NCBI GenBank assembly: GCA_043785105.1
Contig: JAYVXO010000120.1
Location: forward strand, 1-42,464
Direction of reading: 5' to 3'
Source of the DNA: Fimbriiglobus sp043785105
GTDB lineage: Bacteria; Planctomycetota; Planctomycetia; Gemmatales; Gemmataceae
Length of the DNA: 42,464 nucleotides
Part shown: piece by piece, positions 8,868 to 16,445 of the stretch
Layout: each line of letters opens with the position of its first letter
Position numbering within the stretch: position 1 is the stretch's first letter
Translations under genes and position numbers: made by a program
Notes under the pieces: generated by a model
Database searches by the model: none
Told to the model about the DNA's origin: nothing
Seen by the model: the letters and a program-made list of their open reading frames with translations, nothing else

Positions 8868-9773
8868 TCAATCTAACGGCACGGTTTCGCCACCATTAGG
8901 GGTGACGGCAGCCCAAAATGCATCGGTGGAAATGTTGCGACTCAGCGACCGCGTGCTACCATCCGCCATAACGACAGTCAGCGCCGAGTGCGGCGTTTGG
9001 GGAATGCGCCAATCGCAATCTTCGACACGTGGGGCTATTTGAAACGGTGGTACTGTATGACGATACGGACTCGCAGGTGTAATGTCGGCATACCAGAAGT
9101 CGGCAAATGTCGGACGGCGACTGAAAAGTTGATAAAATGGATAGAAGTATGGTTGCGGTTCCTGAGGTAGTGGATCCCTTCCATTTGACGTAAATGTGTT
9201 ATTCACTTCCGATATCGCGTAGTTTTCTCCACCACAACACGAGTATTTTTCCGTGTACATGACCGTTGCTGACGTGCCGTCCGGTATGCATGATGGGAAC
9301 CTCTTGTTAACAACAAACAGTAGTGCATTTGCAATAAAGCTACTGGCTCCATCCACGCCATATTTATCGTCGAATGCCCAACTATTCTGATTGGGATGGA
9401 CATCATAACTCGGATCAGCCGGATTGACGACAAACGCATAGTGTGGTGTGGTGCCACGTATGATTCGGCTATTGTCGAGATGGGGAAGTAACTGGCCGAG
9501 AGGGCATTTTGAGTTCGGTAAGTCTCTCGTGTGAACACCCAGTGTCGCATATCCTGGCATTTTGTCGTCATGAGTGGACAAATAGGAGTGCAGAGCCAAA
9601 CCTATTTGTCGCATTTGATTGGTCGTCCGAGTGCGGGCAGCCGCCTGCCGCACCTTTTGAATAGCTGGCAAGAGTAACCCGATTAAAACAGCAACGATCG
9701 CCATGATTACGATCAATTCAATCAATGTGAATGCTTGGCGACCGTGATTTCTATTTCGTTGTCGGGTTTTCAT
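8868..9773 (-). CDS. DUF1559 pseudopilin-like protein
   Basis: The 301-residue protein begins with a type IV prepilin signal (short basic leader, then AFTLIELIVIMAIVAVLIGL). It continues with the planctomycete signature LLPAIQKVRQAAARTRTTNQ and ends with a C-terminal VVMADGSTRSLS block. This is the DUF1559 family, greatly expanded in planctomycetes and of unknown function; a prepilin peptidase probably processes it. The residue before Phe is Ala rather than the commoner Gly. Base composition is visibly more AT-rich than in the neighbours. It follows the small secreted protein by 70 bp in the same direction and is probably co-transcribed with it. Its stop converges on the TPR lipoprotein gene, 9 bases away. 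Confidence 0.88.
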   Translation of the reverse strand: MKTRQRNRNHGRQAFTLIELIVIMAIVAVLIGLLLPAIQKVRQAAARTRTTNQMRQIGLALHSYLSTHDDKMPGYATLGVHTRDLPNSKCPLGQLLPHLDNSRIIRGTTPHYAFVVNPADPSYDVHPNQNSWAFDDKYGVDGASSFIANALLFVVNKRFPSCIPDGTSATVMYTEKYSCCGGENYAISEVNNTFTSNGRDPLPQEPQPYFYPFYQLFSRRPTFADFWYADITPASPYRHTVPPFQIAPRVEDCDWRIPQTPHSALTVVMADGSTRSLSRNISTDAFWAAVTPNGGETVPLD

Positions 9774-9843
9774 TGCTACTAATCCACACTAGGTATAATC
9801 AAGGCCAACTGCTTTGTTTACAAACTCCATCAACACACGCAGT

Positions 9844-10254
9844 TCACGGACCCGGTGCTGTGAACTCCTTAGTAGTCTCACGACCAATACCAAACGGGGT
9901 GCCAGGGGGTGGTGAGCCATTGTAGTAGAAGGCAGTGTAAACTTTAGCAGTGTACGTGAAGTCAGAATAAAGAACCGATGCGTTGTAAGTGATTGGTTGG
10001 CCAGGTGGAATACTGCCAGTGCTCGACTCTTGGACCCAGACATTTCCAAATTGAGTTGGAAAGTACCATCCAACATCGATCCTGGAATAGCTCGATAAGT
10101 ATCCACCACCACTTGATGCTGATGCTATGATATTAGCTTTATGGGGTTTGGCTGGGTCCGTGACGATCAATAAAATCTGAACACTTTGTGCATACGCCTG
10201 TGACACCCCGCACACAAGCACCACCACGATTGCGTAGACGACACGTTTCAACAT
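9844..10254 (-). CDS. Small secreted protein of unknown function
   Basis: The 136-residue protein has a clear Sec signal peptide (VVYAIVVVLVCGVSQAYAQS, cleavage probably after AYA). The mature part is about 110 residues, rich in Tyr, Ser and Thr and apparently beta-rich. No known family was recognised. The ATG at 10254 is chosen because AAGGAG lies 8 bases upstream; a GTG three codons earlier would abut that site. A possible -35 TTGACA lies on the minus strand at 10335-10330, without a good -10. It precedes the DUF1559 gene and shares its AT-rich composition, so the two may form a transferred cassette. Confidence 0.7.
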   Translation of the reverse strand: MLKRVVYAIVVVLVCGVSQAYAQSVQILLIVTDPAKPHKANIIASASSGGGYLSSYSRIDVGWYFPTQFGNVWVQESSTGSIPPGQPITYNASVLYSDFTYTAKVYTAFYYNGSPPPGTPFGIGRETTKEFTAPGP

Positions 10255-10331
10255 TGTGGACACTCCTTGATGTGAAATGCAAGTCCAAAACTGAACACGC
10301 TCTCACATGTTGATGGTCATCATAATATTTG

Positions 10332-10996
10332 TCAAGTGCAGAATTGTAAATTCTTCAAAATACTTTCCGCAGTCAATCTGGCGTGATTTCGGCGATCACG
10401 CACTGCGGTGCGAACGCGGATGGCTTCGAGAAGGCGGCGGACTTGTTGCGAGAAGCCTCGGGCATTCGGCTGAGCGAATCGCCGGAAAAGGTACGTCGAG
10501 AGATTGCCGCATCGAACCCGTTCCGCTTTCACGATCGTGGTGCCAGGGAACAACGAGGCGAGTTCAGTAGGGGAAGGGCGGTACATCGTGTCGATCGGGT
10601 CCGGGTGGTACGGGAACACGTTCGGGCAGGAGACCAGAATCACCCCCCCGATTCCACGGCCTTCACCAGTGCCGCCGCAATTTCTTCTCGATTCGTCACG
10701 TGTTCCAACAGGTTGGCGCAGAAAACAGACCGAAACCGCAGCGCGGCGATTTTCGCCAGGAATACCGGGTCGAGTAGGTCACCGACCAGATCGACACCGG
10801 GCAGCGATTGCAGATCGCTATGGACGACTGACAACCCCTTGTCACGGGCCGGGGCGAACAGGTAGCGGTCGATCCACGGCTGTTCGCGCTTGCGGAATTC
10901 TTCGGTGTGGCTGCCGATGTTGAGCATCGGATGCAATTCCGCATCCGTGAGTTTCTGCATCTCGGCGGCGAACCATTTTGCTTCACGCCAAAGCAT
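10332..10996 (-). pseudogene. Class I SAM methyltransferase with a frameshift in a G7 run
   Basis: Two frames join into one methyltransferase-like protein. The first frame (10996 to 10640) starts MLWREAKWFAAEMQ, carries a degenerate SAM motif (MLNIGSHTEEF) and the FCANLLEHVTN segment, then stops at VESGG. The second frame continues at once with VILVSCPNVFPYHPDPIDTM, the strand after the usual P/SGG turn. The break lies in seven G's (minus strand, 10649-10643); one added G restores the frame. It starts one base inside the stop of the upstream methyltransferase (TGATG), so the two were coupled. The 3' end from about 10390 enters AT-rich sequence, so the true C-terminus may have been replaced. 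Sequencing error or slippage are alternatives to a dead gene. Confidence 0.75.
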
Positions 10997-11790
10997 CAGT
11001 TAGCCCCCTTCGCGGCGATCAGCTTGCGGGCATAGACCGTTCCCATCGGGGGCCGACCGGCGGAGTAGCTTTCCCAGTAACAGAACGGCAACGCCGCCAG
11101 CATCGCAGCGGCACCGAGGAACCTTAGCAAGAAGGCCCGCCATCCGGGGCGACCGTAAGCGTGCGTCAAGGTGCCGTTGGTCACCAGCGAACTCGCAAAC
11201 GCCCCGGCGGAATTGAACACGGCGTCGGGGACGATTTTCGCATCGACAAACCCGGCTGCTCGAAACGCTTCGAGTGCGCCTCGTTGCGTTGGGAGTGACA
11301 GGTGCCGTGGCGCTTCGGTCACGTTGATCCAGCGCTTGCCGAAGATCGACGCCTGCACGCTGTCTGCGAAGGGGATTGCAATCGCAACCCAGCCACCCGG
11401 ACGCAAAAGCTTCGAGCAATCCTGCAAGAACCCCGCGACATCATTGATGTGTTCTATCAAGTAATAGGCACTCACGACATCGAACGACTCGGCGGGGAAA
11501 TGCACGTCGGCTTCGGAAACGTCCGCACACACGGCGGGGATTTTCAGGTCGTTTTGCAAGTACCGCACCACGTCCTCTTGCAGATCGAGGGCATGAACTT
11601 CAAACCCAAGTTTGCGAAGCTCGACCAATCGCAATCCCCGCCCCGCACCGATGTCTAACAACCGTCGGCCATTCTTCGCACCGCCCACCATCTTGGCGCA
11701 CTGGTTGGCCTGCATCCGATATTGGGGGCCGAAAAAGAAGCGGTGTTCGAGCGACGCCAGAAACGCCGCGAGCGGACTTTTCTTGCCCAT
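10996..11790 (-). CDS. Class I SAM methyltransferase, C-terminal part of a MITE-split gene
   Basis: The 264-residue frame holds a complete methyltransferase domain: SAM-binding LLDIGAGRG (residues 44-52), acidic ALDLQEDV, SAYYLIEHIND, and LLRPGGWVAIAIPF. A hydrophobic segment lies near residues 225-242. The frame stays open upstream of the ATG for 22 codons (VPQTKVEELASFYPPVYSF) to the end of a MITE at 11857. Beyond the MITE the same gene resumes as a CxxC zinc ribbon starting MSHATAF at 12134. Removing the element and one TA gives an uninterrupted 348-residue protein. Such zinc-ribbon methyltransferases usually modify sugars or glycan precursors. The surviving domain may still be made from 11790, but without its N-terminal ribbon. 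Confidence 0.82.
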   Translation of the reverse strand: MGKKSPLAAFLASLEHRFFFGPQYRMQANQCAKMVGGAKNGRRLLDIGAGRGLRLVELRKLGFEVHALDLQEDVVRYLQNDLKIPAVCADVSEADVHFPAESFDVVSAYYLIEHINDVAGFLQDCSKLLRPGGWVAIAIPFADSVQASIFGKRWINVTEAPRHLSLPTQRGALEAFRAAGFVDAKIVPDAVFNSAGAFASSLVTNGTLTHAYGRPGWRAFLLRFLGAAAMLAALPFCYWESYSAGRPPMGTVYARKLIAAKGAN

Positions 11791-11855
11791 CTCGGGGGTG
11801 AAGCTATAAACAGGCGGGTAAAAACTGGCGAGTTCTTCGACCTTAGTTTGCGGGA

Positions 11856-12509
11856 CTAGAGCGGTTCTCGCATTGGTGTAGCGTACACCAATGCCATATT
11901 TTGCGAGCTATCTTCTGAGTGTCCGCTACACAAAATCGGGAACCGCTCTAACAGCGCGGACTGGCAAGCTTGGCACTGCCACCAGGACCGTTCACCTGGC
12001 ACAAATTCGAGGCGGTCCCGCACACGGGTGTAGAGTTCTTTCAACTGCGAACCGCCACAATACAGGCAACGAAGTGTCGCCGTCGTTTCGTCAGTCGCGG
12101 TTGTTTCTTCGGCGAACGCCGTCGCGTGGGACATGGTGCGGGTACTCTCACGGACCGTGGGAATGTCAATGTTTTCGGGTAAGTAGCGAAGCCGTTTTTG
12201 GAACAAACCTAGCCGCGCTTCGTAGCGTTGCGCAAGGTACTCTGCCCCGATGGCACGGGCCTTGGTGACTGCCGTTCGTTCGGCGAGTACGGCTTGATCG
12301 AACTGCCCTGAGGTGGCCAGCGAAATGGCGAGGGTATCGTAGGCACCGGCTTTTCCACCAGACAGACGCACGGCAGCCTGGGCGAAGAAGAGGGTCATTT
12401 TTCGTAGCGTCGGTGACGGGTCGCGTTGCAGTGCGGTGTACCGGATCGAGCGACGGACGCTCCGCAAGACATCGCTACTGACCTTGGGTGACAAGTGGAG
12501 AGGCCGCAA
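11856..12509 (-). pseudogene. Composite frame: TPR-protein tail plus zinc-ribbon start of the split methyltransferase
   Basis: This open frame (217 codons) joins two unrelated pieces. Codons from about 12395 to 12180 resemble the C-terminal TPR unit of planctomycete TPR membrane proteins (GAYDTLAISLATSGQFDQAV, then a RLGLFQKRLRY end). Its 5' end runs into transposon debris. From MSHATAF (12134) it is the N-terminus of the methyltransferase, with a zinc ribbon CLYCGG...CQACQ. The last 31 codons read through the MITE and stop at its TA duplication. No stop separates the TPR tail from the ribbon, so either a fusion or a lost stop is possible. Confidence 0.7.
11857..11950. mobile_element. 90-bp MITE with TA duplication (IS630/Tc1-mariner type)
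   Basis: The element spans 11859-11948 and is flanked by TA at 11857-11858 and 11949-11950. Terminal inverted repeats of 25 bp match at 21 positions; both begin GAGCGGTTC and end TGTAGCG. An inner palindrome (gcattggtgt/acaccaatgc) lies at 11870-11895. It encodes nothing. TA target duplication is the hallmark of the IS630/Tc1-mariner superfamily, so this is probably a non-autonomous derivative moved in trans. Insertion adds 92 bases, which shifts the methyltransferase reading frame; excision with one TA restores codons CTG TTA GTC CCG. Confidence 0.85.
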
Positions 12510-12684
12510 ACAAGGTTACGAGATCACCCACGAGCGGGCCGTGGCGGGGGTCCGGACAATCGACGTGGCGTATGGTGTGACGAGCCGTTCGACCGACCGC
12601 GCGAATGCGCAAGCCCTTCTGGGTTACGTCCGCAATCACTGGAAAATCGAGACCGAACTGCACGAGGATGTCGTTGCGCGCGAA
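12496..12684 (+). mobile_element. ISAs1-family transposase remnant
   Basis: The plus-strand translation here resembles the C-terminal part of ISAs1 (H-repeat) DDE transposases: YEITHERAVAGVRTIDVAYG, VTSRSTDRANAQALLGYVRN, then HWKIETELH, which contains the third catalytic acid (the Glu of the W-x-I-E motif). After ELH the expected YVRDVTLGED is scrambled to EDVVARE and similarity ends. The N-terminal two thirds and any terminal repeats are missing, so it is inactive. It truncates the TPR gene on the opposite strand. The rest of the gap to 12898 holds a short unassigned plus-strand frame ending at about 12776 and a GC-rich hairpin near 12837-12870. Confidence 0.7.
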
Positions 12685-12898
12685 TGTCAAAGCCCAAAGC
12701 AAGTGCGAAACGATCGAACACCTCCAAATCCACCCCGACCTCGCCACACAACTTCTCGACATCCCGCAATGTGTATAACGGAATGGCCCTGGACCCGGCC
12801 AAAGTCGCTTTGTTCTCTTCGCGTTGGCTCTTGACCGGGGCTATTCCGCGGGGTATAGCCCGGAGTTCACCGGGGGTGGATTGGCTGTGAGGTTCCGG

Positions 12899-13861
12899 AT
12901 GGGTGCGTATCGTTGGGGTTTGCTACTCGGGCTTGCTGTGGGTGCGTTGGCACTACCAGCTTGTGTCTCGGGGCTGCGCTCGGATCGCAACTTGGAGCCA
13001 AAAGTTTCCGTACTTGGTGTGCCGTCCTCGCCGGTTCCCAAAAAGGATAGCTTTGCCGAGTTCCCCCGTGCGCCGGGGCAGACGGTTTTGAAAAATCCAC
13101 CGCCGGTTCCGACACCTTCTTCGACCGTCGTGTCGATGGTAAACGATCCAACTCTTCCTAGTGAAACCCAACAGCCTGGTCCGATCGTCATCACGCCTAA
13201 ATTGCCGCCGGATCCACCTCTTATAGCAGCGGTGCGGGCATACATTGACAAACAGCCGGAATTAGCCATCGAGCATTTGAAGGCACTCGATCCGCCGAAT
13301 CAAGAGTTGATGTTGCAACTGATCCCGGCGATTGTTCATGCCTCACAAATTGACTGGAACCGCGCCGGCTCGACTCAAGTGGATGTGCTGTTGAATCAAT
13401 TGCAATTACCGATTCGTGTCCTGTCCGGGAAAGCTTCGCTGTCGATTGATAAGGTCGTTTTTTGTCGCACCACCGCCCCCGAGTTTGGCCACTACCAACC
13501 GCTGCCGGAAGGCTATGCGTACAAGCCGAACGACCTCGCCGACCTTTACATCGAGATTGGGAATGCCCCGTCGGTTCCGACGATTTCTCCGACGGAAGGC
13601 GACGGCTACTCGACGATCTTGAATTGCGAATTTCGCATCCGAGAAGTCGTCGATAACTCGGCTGACCCGCTCGACCGCAATCGGCTCATCTCAAAACCCG
13701 TCCGCGAGTTTACCCTCAGTCCCAAACGCGATTACCACCACTCGCTTCGCTTCGCCGTCCCGAGCAAACCGGGGCTGTACGTCCTGACGATTGAAGTCGT
13801 TGACCCCAACCGAGAACGGTGGCGATCCGTTCGCAAGACCGTAAAATTTCGGGTACGATGA
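12899..13861 (+). CDS. Planctomycete lipoprotein of unknown function
   Basis: The 320-residue protein begins with a lipoprotein signal: MGAYRWGLLLGLAVGALALP followed by AC, so the acylated Cys is at about residue 22. A Pro/Ser-rich linker (about 45-105) follows, then a compact C-terminal region with the segments SGKASLSIDKVVFCRTTAPE and KPGLYVLTIEVVDPN that looks beta-rich. No named domain was recognised. The ATG at 12899 is chosen over the frame start at 12824 because it gives the signal peptide and has GAGG 7 bases upstream; the earlier codons lie in transposon-derived sequence. It is followed at 24 bp by a 36-codon gene. Confidence 0.85.
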   Translation: MGAYRWGLLLGLAVGALALPACVSGLRSDRNLEPKVSVLGVPSSPVPKKDSFAEFPRAPGQTVLKNPPPVPTPSSTVVSMVNDPTLPSETQQPGPIVITPKLPPDPPLIAAVRAYIDKQPELAIEHLKALDPPNQELMLQLIPAIVHASQIDWNRAGSTQVDVLLNQLQLPIRVLSGKASLSIDKVVFCRTTAPEFGHYQPLPEGYAYKPNDLADLYIEIGNAPSVPTISPTEGDGYSTILNCEFRIREVVDNSADPLDRNRLISKPVREFTLSPKRDYHHSLRFAVPSKPGLYVLTIEVVDPNRERWRSVRKTVKFRVR

Positions 13862-13885
13862 CGAAGAGTTTAGAAGGGAGACAAA

Positions 13886-13996
13886 ATGATCACTTTCGCA
13901 GCTTTGATTCTCTTGGGGATTGTCTCGGTCGTATTTACAGTCATCGTTCTGGCGATTTGGTTTAACAATCGCAAGAAGACGGATGACGGGGAATAA
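13886..13996 (+). CDS. 36-residue single-pass membrane microprotein
   Basis: ATG 13886 to TAA 13996 encodes a short hydrophobic helix (ALILLGIVSVVFTVIVLAIW, about residues 6-25) followed by a basic then acidic tail, NNRKKTDDGE. GAAGGGAG lies 5-6 bases before the ATG, a strong ribosome-binding site. It lies 24 bp after the lipoprotein stop and 5 bp before the next gene, so it is probably part of one operon. Function is unknown; such proteins often bind and modulate larger membrane complexes. Support comes from RBS, hydrophobicity and tight spacing, not from known homologues. Confidence 0.65.
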   Translation: MITFAALILLGIVSVVFTVIVLAIWFNNRKKTDDGE

Positions 13997-14001
13997 CGAA
14001 C

Positions 14002-14226
14002 ATGGCCACATTCCCAATCGAAAACCGCGCTCAGCTTGAACCGAATCGGTTCTCCGAAGTGACCGCCATCATCGAACGACACACCTCCATCAAGCACGCA
14101 CTCGATTGGCTATTAGGGATGTCGCCACCGATCGCTCCGATTGATGCGATTGCCCAGGACGAATACAGTCATGACGTGGTGTTTCCGTACCCACCGGGGT
14201 GCTGGATTGTCTACGACTGCACTTGA
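14002..14226 (+). CDS. Small hypothetical protein
   Basis: The 74-residue soluble protein starts MATFPIENRAQLEPNRF and ends with the compact C-terminus DVVFPYPPGCWIVYDCT, which looks like a natural domain end. The ATG lies 5 bases after the microprotein stop, consistent with an operon. No family can be named and no catalytic motif is visible. The frame reopens after the stop and continues to 14379 (see next entry), so a nonsense mutation in a longer gene is a weaker alternative. Confidence 0.6.
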   Translation: MATFPIENRAQLEPNRFSEVTAIIERHTSIKHALDWLLGMSPPIAPIDAIAQDEYSHDVVFPYPPGCWIVYDCT

Positions 14227-14235
14227 TTTGGTGTC

Positions 14236-14379
14236 GTGACGGCGGTCGCCGTTTGGGATCATTTGCCGACTGCGGATGAATTACTCGATGCTCGATTATC
14301 ACGGGGTTGGGAAGCGGTGCCGACTGACACGGTGGATGGCAAAATCATCCTCGGTCATGCCGCCTGTCGGGTGCGGTAA
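14236..14379 (+). CDS. Possible 47-residue hypothetical protein
   Basis: A GTG at 14236 opens a frame beginning VTAVAVWDHLPTADELLDAR and ending in GHAACRVR at TAA 14379. It is in the same frame as the upstream 74-residue gene, nine bases after its stop. Its last 35 bases overlap the convergent membrane-protein gene. The composition looks protein-like (an acidic helix, then a short strand-rich part), but there is no clear ribosome-binding site and no known family. It may be a separate small gene, a readthrough extension or non-coding. Confidence 0.3.
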   Translation: MTAVAVWDHLPTADELLDARLSRGWEAVPTDTVDGKIILGHAACRVR

Positions 14380-15334
14380 TCGTTGGTCTCTTTCGCTCCC
14401 GTAATGCAACGGCTTCATTGTGGAGTTCGAGGAGTTGCTCTTCCAAATCAGCGATCTGCGATTCGATGCGTTGCAACCGTTTCTCGGGGGTGTTCCCCAG
14501 CAAGCGTGAGACGGCTTCCAACAGCATGAGCGCTTGCCACGCTTTCATCATCAGCCCGCGTAGCCGGTAGGCTTTACCCAACTGGCCAATCTGTTGCGGT
14601 CCGATGGCTCGCCCTAGTCGCAGCAAGCGGGCTAATGGTGCGGCTTCGACCCAGTGTGTCAGGATGAATTCGAGCGTGGGAAGAAGCACGATCGCCACGT
14701 CAATCCAGCGCTCTTTCATGTACATCAGCGAACTGGGCGCGACCGAAACCTTAATGGCAAACTCGGCGGCAAATGCCACCCAGATCAGTGCCGTGGCAAT
14801 GTGAAGCGCCAATGCCATTGCGGGGTGCTTGAGTGTTTCTTCCAGTTTGAGGTACTCAATCGCCAGGACAGGTAGAATCAAGAACGCGAAGATTAACATC
14901 GGCCCGCCGAATGCCCGATCGAGTCGTTTCAGGACGGCCTTGCCCGGCGCGACCCACCCTATTCGTGGCAACCAAATTCGGTTCGTGACCGGATGCACCC
15001 ATGCCAAGCGCATCGGGGGAATCAGGACCACAAGCACGATGCGGAGGATGACTTTTTTCAACGGAACCGTTGGCGAGCGACGTAGAAAGGCGATGCCCGC
15101 ATCCACTAGAAAAACAGGCCACAACACGGCGAGTGAAATCGCCATCACGTTCAACTCGATCGCGGTCACTTCCGGTTGACTGGCCCGGTGAATGAACCCG
15201 CCCATCAGCAACAAGAACACGAACGACACGACGAACAGGATCGGGGCCAACCGCGTCTCCCAATCGGGTGACTGCGCCGGCACTGCTGCCAGTGTTTCGG
15301 CGGGAATTGATTCGACCTCGGCAGCCATTGTCAT
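14345..15334 (-). CDS. Ion-channel-like membrane protein with C-terminal coiled coil
   Basis: The 329-residue protein has an Ala/Glu-rich cytoplasmic start, two membrane helices (about residues 30-50 and 60-85), and an amphipathic linker. A second membrane group spans about residues 145-225, including ALIWVAFAAEFAIKVSVAPS and ERWIDVAIVLLPTLEFILT. An Arg-spaced helix APLARLLRLGRAIGP recalls a voltage-sensor S4. The end (about 285-315) is a coiled coil, RLQRIESQIADLEEQLLELH. The sensor-like part resembles ion-transport proteins, but no pore/selectivity sequence was seen, so channel activity is unproven. The ATG at 15334 is preferred over the frame start at 15370 because GGAGGT lies 8 bases upstream. 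Confidence 0.75.
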   Translation of the reverse strand: MTMAAEVESIPAETLAAVPAQSPDWETRLAPILFVVSFVFLLLMGGFIHRASQPEVTAIELNVMAISLAVLWPVFLVDAGIAFLRRSPTVPLKKVILRIVLVVLIPPMRLAWVHPVTNRIWLPRIGWVAPGKAVLKRLDRAFGGPMLIFAFLILPVLAIEYLKLEETLKHPAMALALHIATALIWVAFAAEFAIKVSVAPSSLMYMKERWIDVAIVLLPTLEFILTHWVEAAPLARLLRLGRAIGPQQIGQLGKAYRLRGLMMKAWQALMLLEAVSRLLGNTPEKRLQRIESQIADLEEQLLELHNEAVALRERKRPTITAPDRRHDRG

Positions 15335-15551
15335 CGAACGCACCTCCAGTCGGTTATTCGATTCTACCACGCACTTCTTTCCGCGTCCGCAAGGTGGGCG
15401 GCCCGATTTCGGCGTGGTACAACAACTTAACGACGAAGAATCCTTGTACGACGACCGACCGGAACCCCCGACTGGCAGATGAACCGCGTCGAAATATCAA
15501 TAATGCCTACCATCATACGTACTACAAGAACCCCTTTCACGGAGACACCTG

Positions 15552-16388
15552 ATGGCCGAACGTAACCGCGGTGACGACCGCAATGATGACGACCGTGACG
15601 ACCGCCCGGCCCGACCCCGGCGGCGTGACGACGACGACCGCCCACGATCGGTGCCGAACAAATCGAACACACTGGTGATCTTGCTGGTCGTGGGCGGCGT
15701 GTTCGGACTGTTCGCCATCGGCTGCGGCGGGGTCATGATCGGCTTGATGCTGCCGGCTGTTCAAAAAGTCCGTGAAGCGGCGGCGCGGGCGCAGGAGCAG
15801 AACAACATGAAGCAGATCGCGCTTGCCATGCTCAACCAAGAAAGTGCGAACGGGAAATGGGTCGTGCCCTACGCCGTCGATTCCCAAGGGGTCACCCAAA
15901 CCGGCAACAGTTTCCGCGTCAGCTTACTGCCGTACATGGACCAAGCCGCCCTCTATCAAGCCATTGATCTCACGCAGCCTTGGGATAGCGTCCGCAACGC
16001 GCCCCAAACCCGCGTGGTGATCCCTCAATATCAACTGGTGGACGATCAGCCGACTCAATCCAACACCACGCCCTACCGGGCCTTCGTGGGCGGCGGTGCG
16101 ATGTTTGAAGCGGACGGCAAGCCGGTCACGATGACCTCGATCACCGATGGCACGTCGAACACGATCATGATGGTGCAAGCCACCGAGCAAGTGCCGTGGG
16201 CGAAGCCCCAAGAATTGTCCTACAGCAAAACGGCACCCCTCCCCAAGTTCGGCTCCCCCAGAACGCCGAATGGCTTCAACGTAATGATGGCCGATGGTTC
16301 AGTGCGATTCGTGAAGTCCACAATCAGCGAGCAAAACCTGCGAAATGCGATCGAGAAAGCCGACGGGAATTTGGTGAACTTGGACTAA
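15552..16388 (+). CDS. DUF1559 protein with an Asp/Arg-rich cytoplasmic tail and no pilin signal
   Basis: The 278-residue protein belongs to DUF1559 by its LMLPAVQKVREAAARAQEQN block, the TSITDGTSNTIMMVQATEQ region and the MMADGSVRFVK end. In place of a prepilin signal it has about 38 residues of alternating Asp and Arg (GDDRNDDDRDDRPARPRR) followed by a transmembrane helix (TLVILLVVGGVFGLFAIGCG). It is therefore predicted to stay anchored, with the charged tail in the cytoplasm, rather than be processed as a pilin. GGAG lies 8 bases before the ATG. Function is unknown. It stands alone in a 181-bp spacer upstream and converges on the esterase-like gene. Confidence 0.87.
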   Translation: MAERNRGDDRNDDDRDDRPARPRRRDDDDRPRSVPNKSNTLVILLVVGGVFGLFAIGCGGVMIGLMLPAVQKVREAAARAQEQNNMKQIALAMLNQESANGKWVVPYAVDSQGVTQTGNSFRVSLLPYMDQAALYQAIDLTQPWDSVRNAPQTRVVIPQYQLVDDQPTQSNTTPYRAFVGGGAMFEADGKPVTMTSITDGTSNTIMMVQATEQVPWAKPQELSYSKTAPLPKFGSPRTPNGFNVMMADGSVRFVKSTISEQNLRNAIEKADGNLVNLD

Positions 16389-16400
16389 CTTCGATTCGGC

Positions 16401-16429
16401 AGCCGTGGCCACATTCTGCGCCCACGGCT
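16401..16429. terminator. Possible bidirectional terminator hairpin
   Basis: AGCCGTGG at 16401-16408 pairs with CCACGGCT at 16422-16429 around a 13-base loop. It lies in the 57-bp gap between two convergent genes, where a shared terminator is expected. There is no T-run on either side, so termination would need Rho or be weak. Confidence 0.4.
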
Positions 16430-16445
16430 TGCACCCGCTTCTGAG

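Noticed and set aside
12691..12776. Short plus-strand frame ending QLLDIPQCV
   Set aside because: Too short, no start or ribosome-binding site, lies in transposon debris; origin not recognised.
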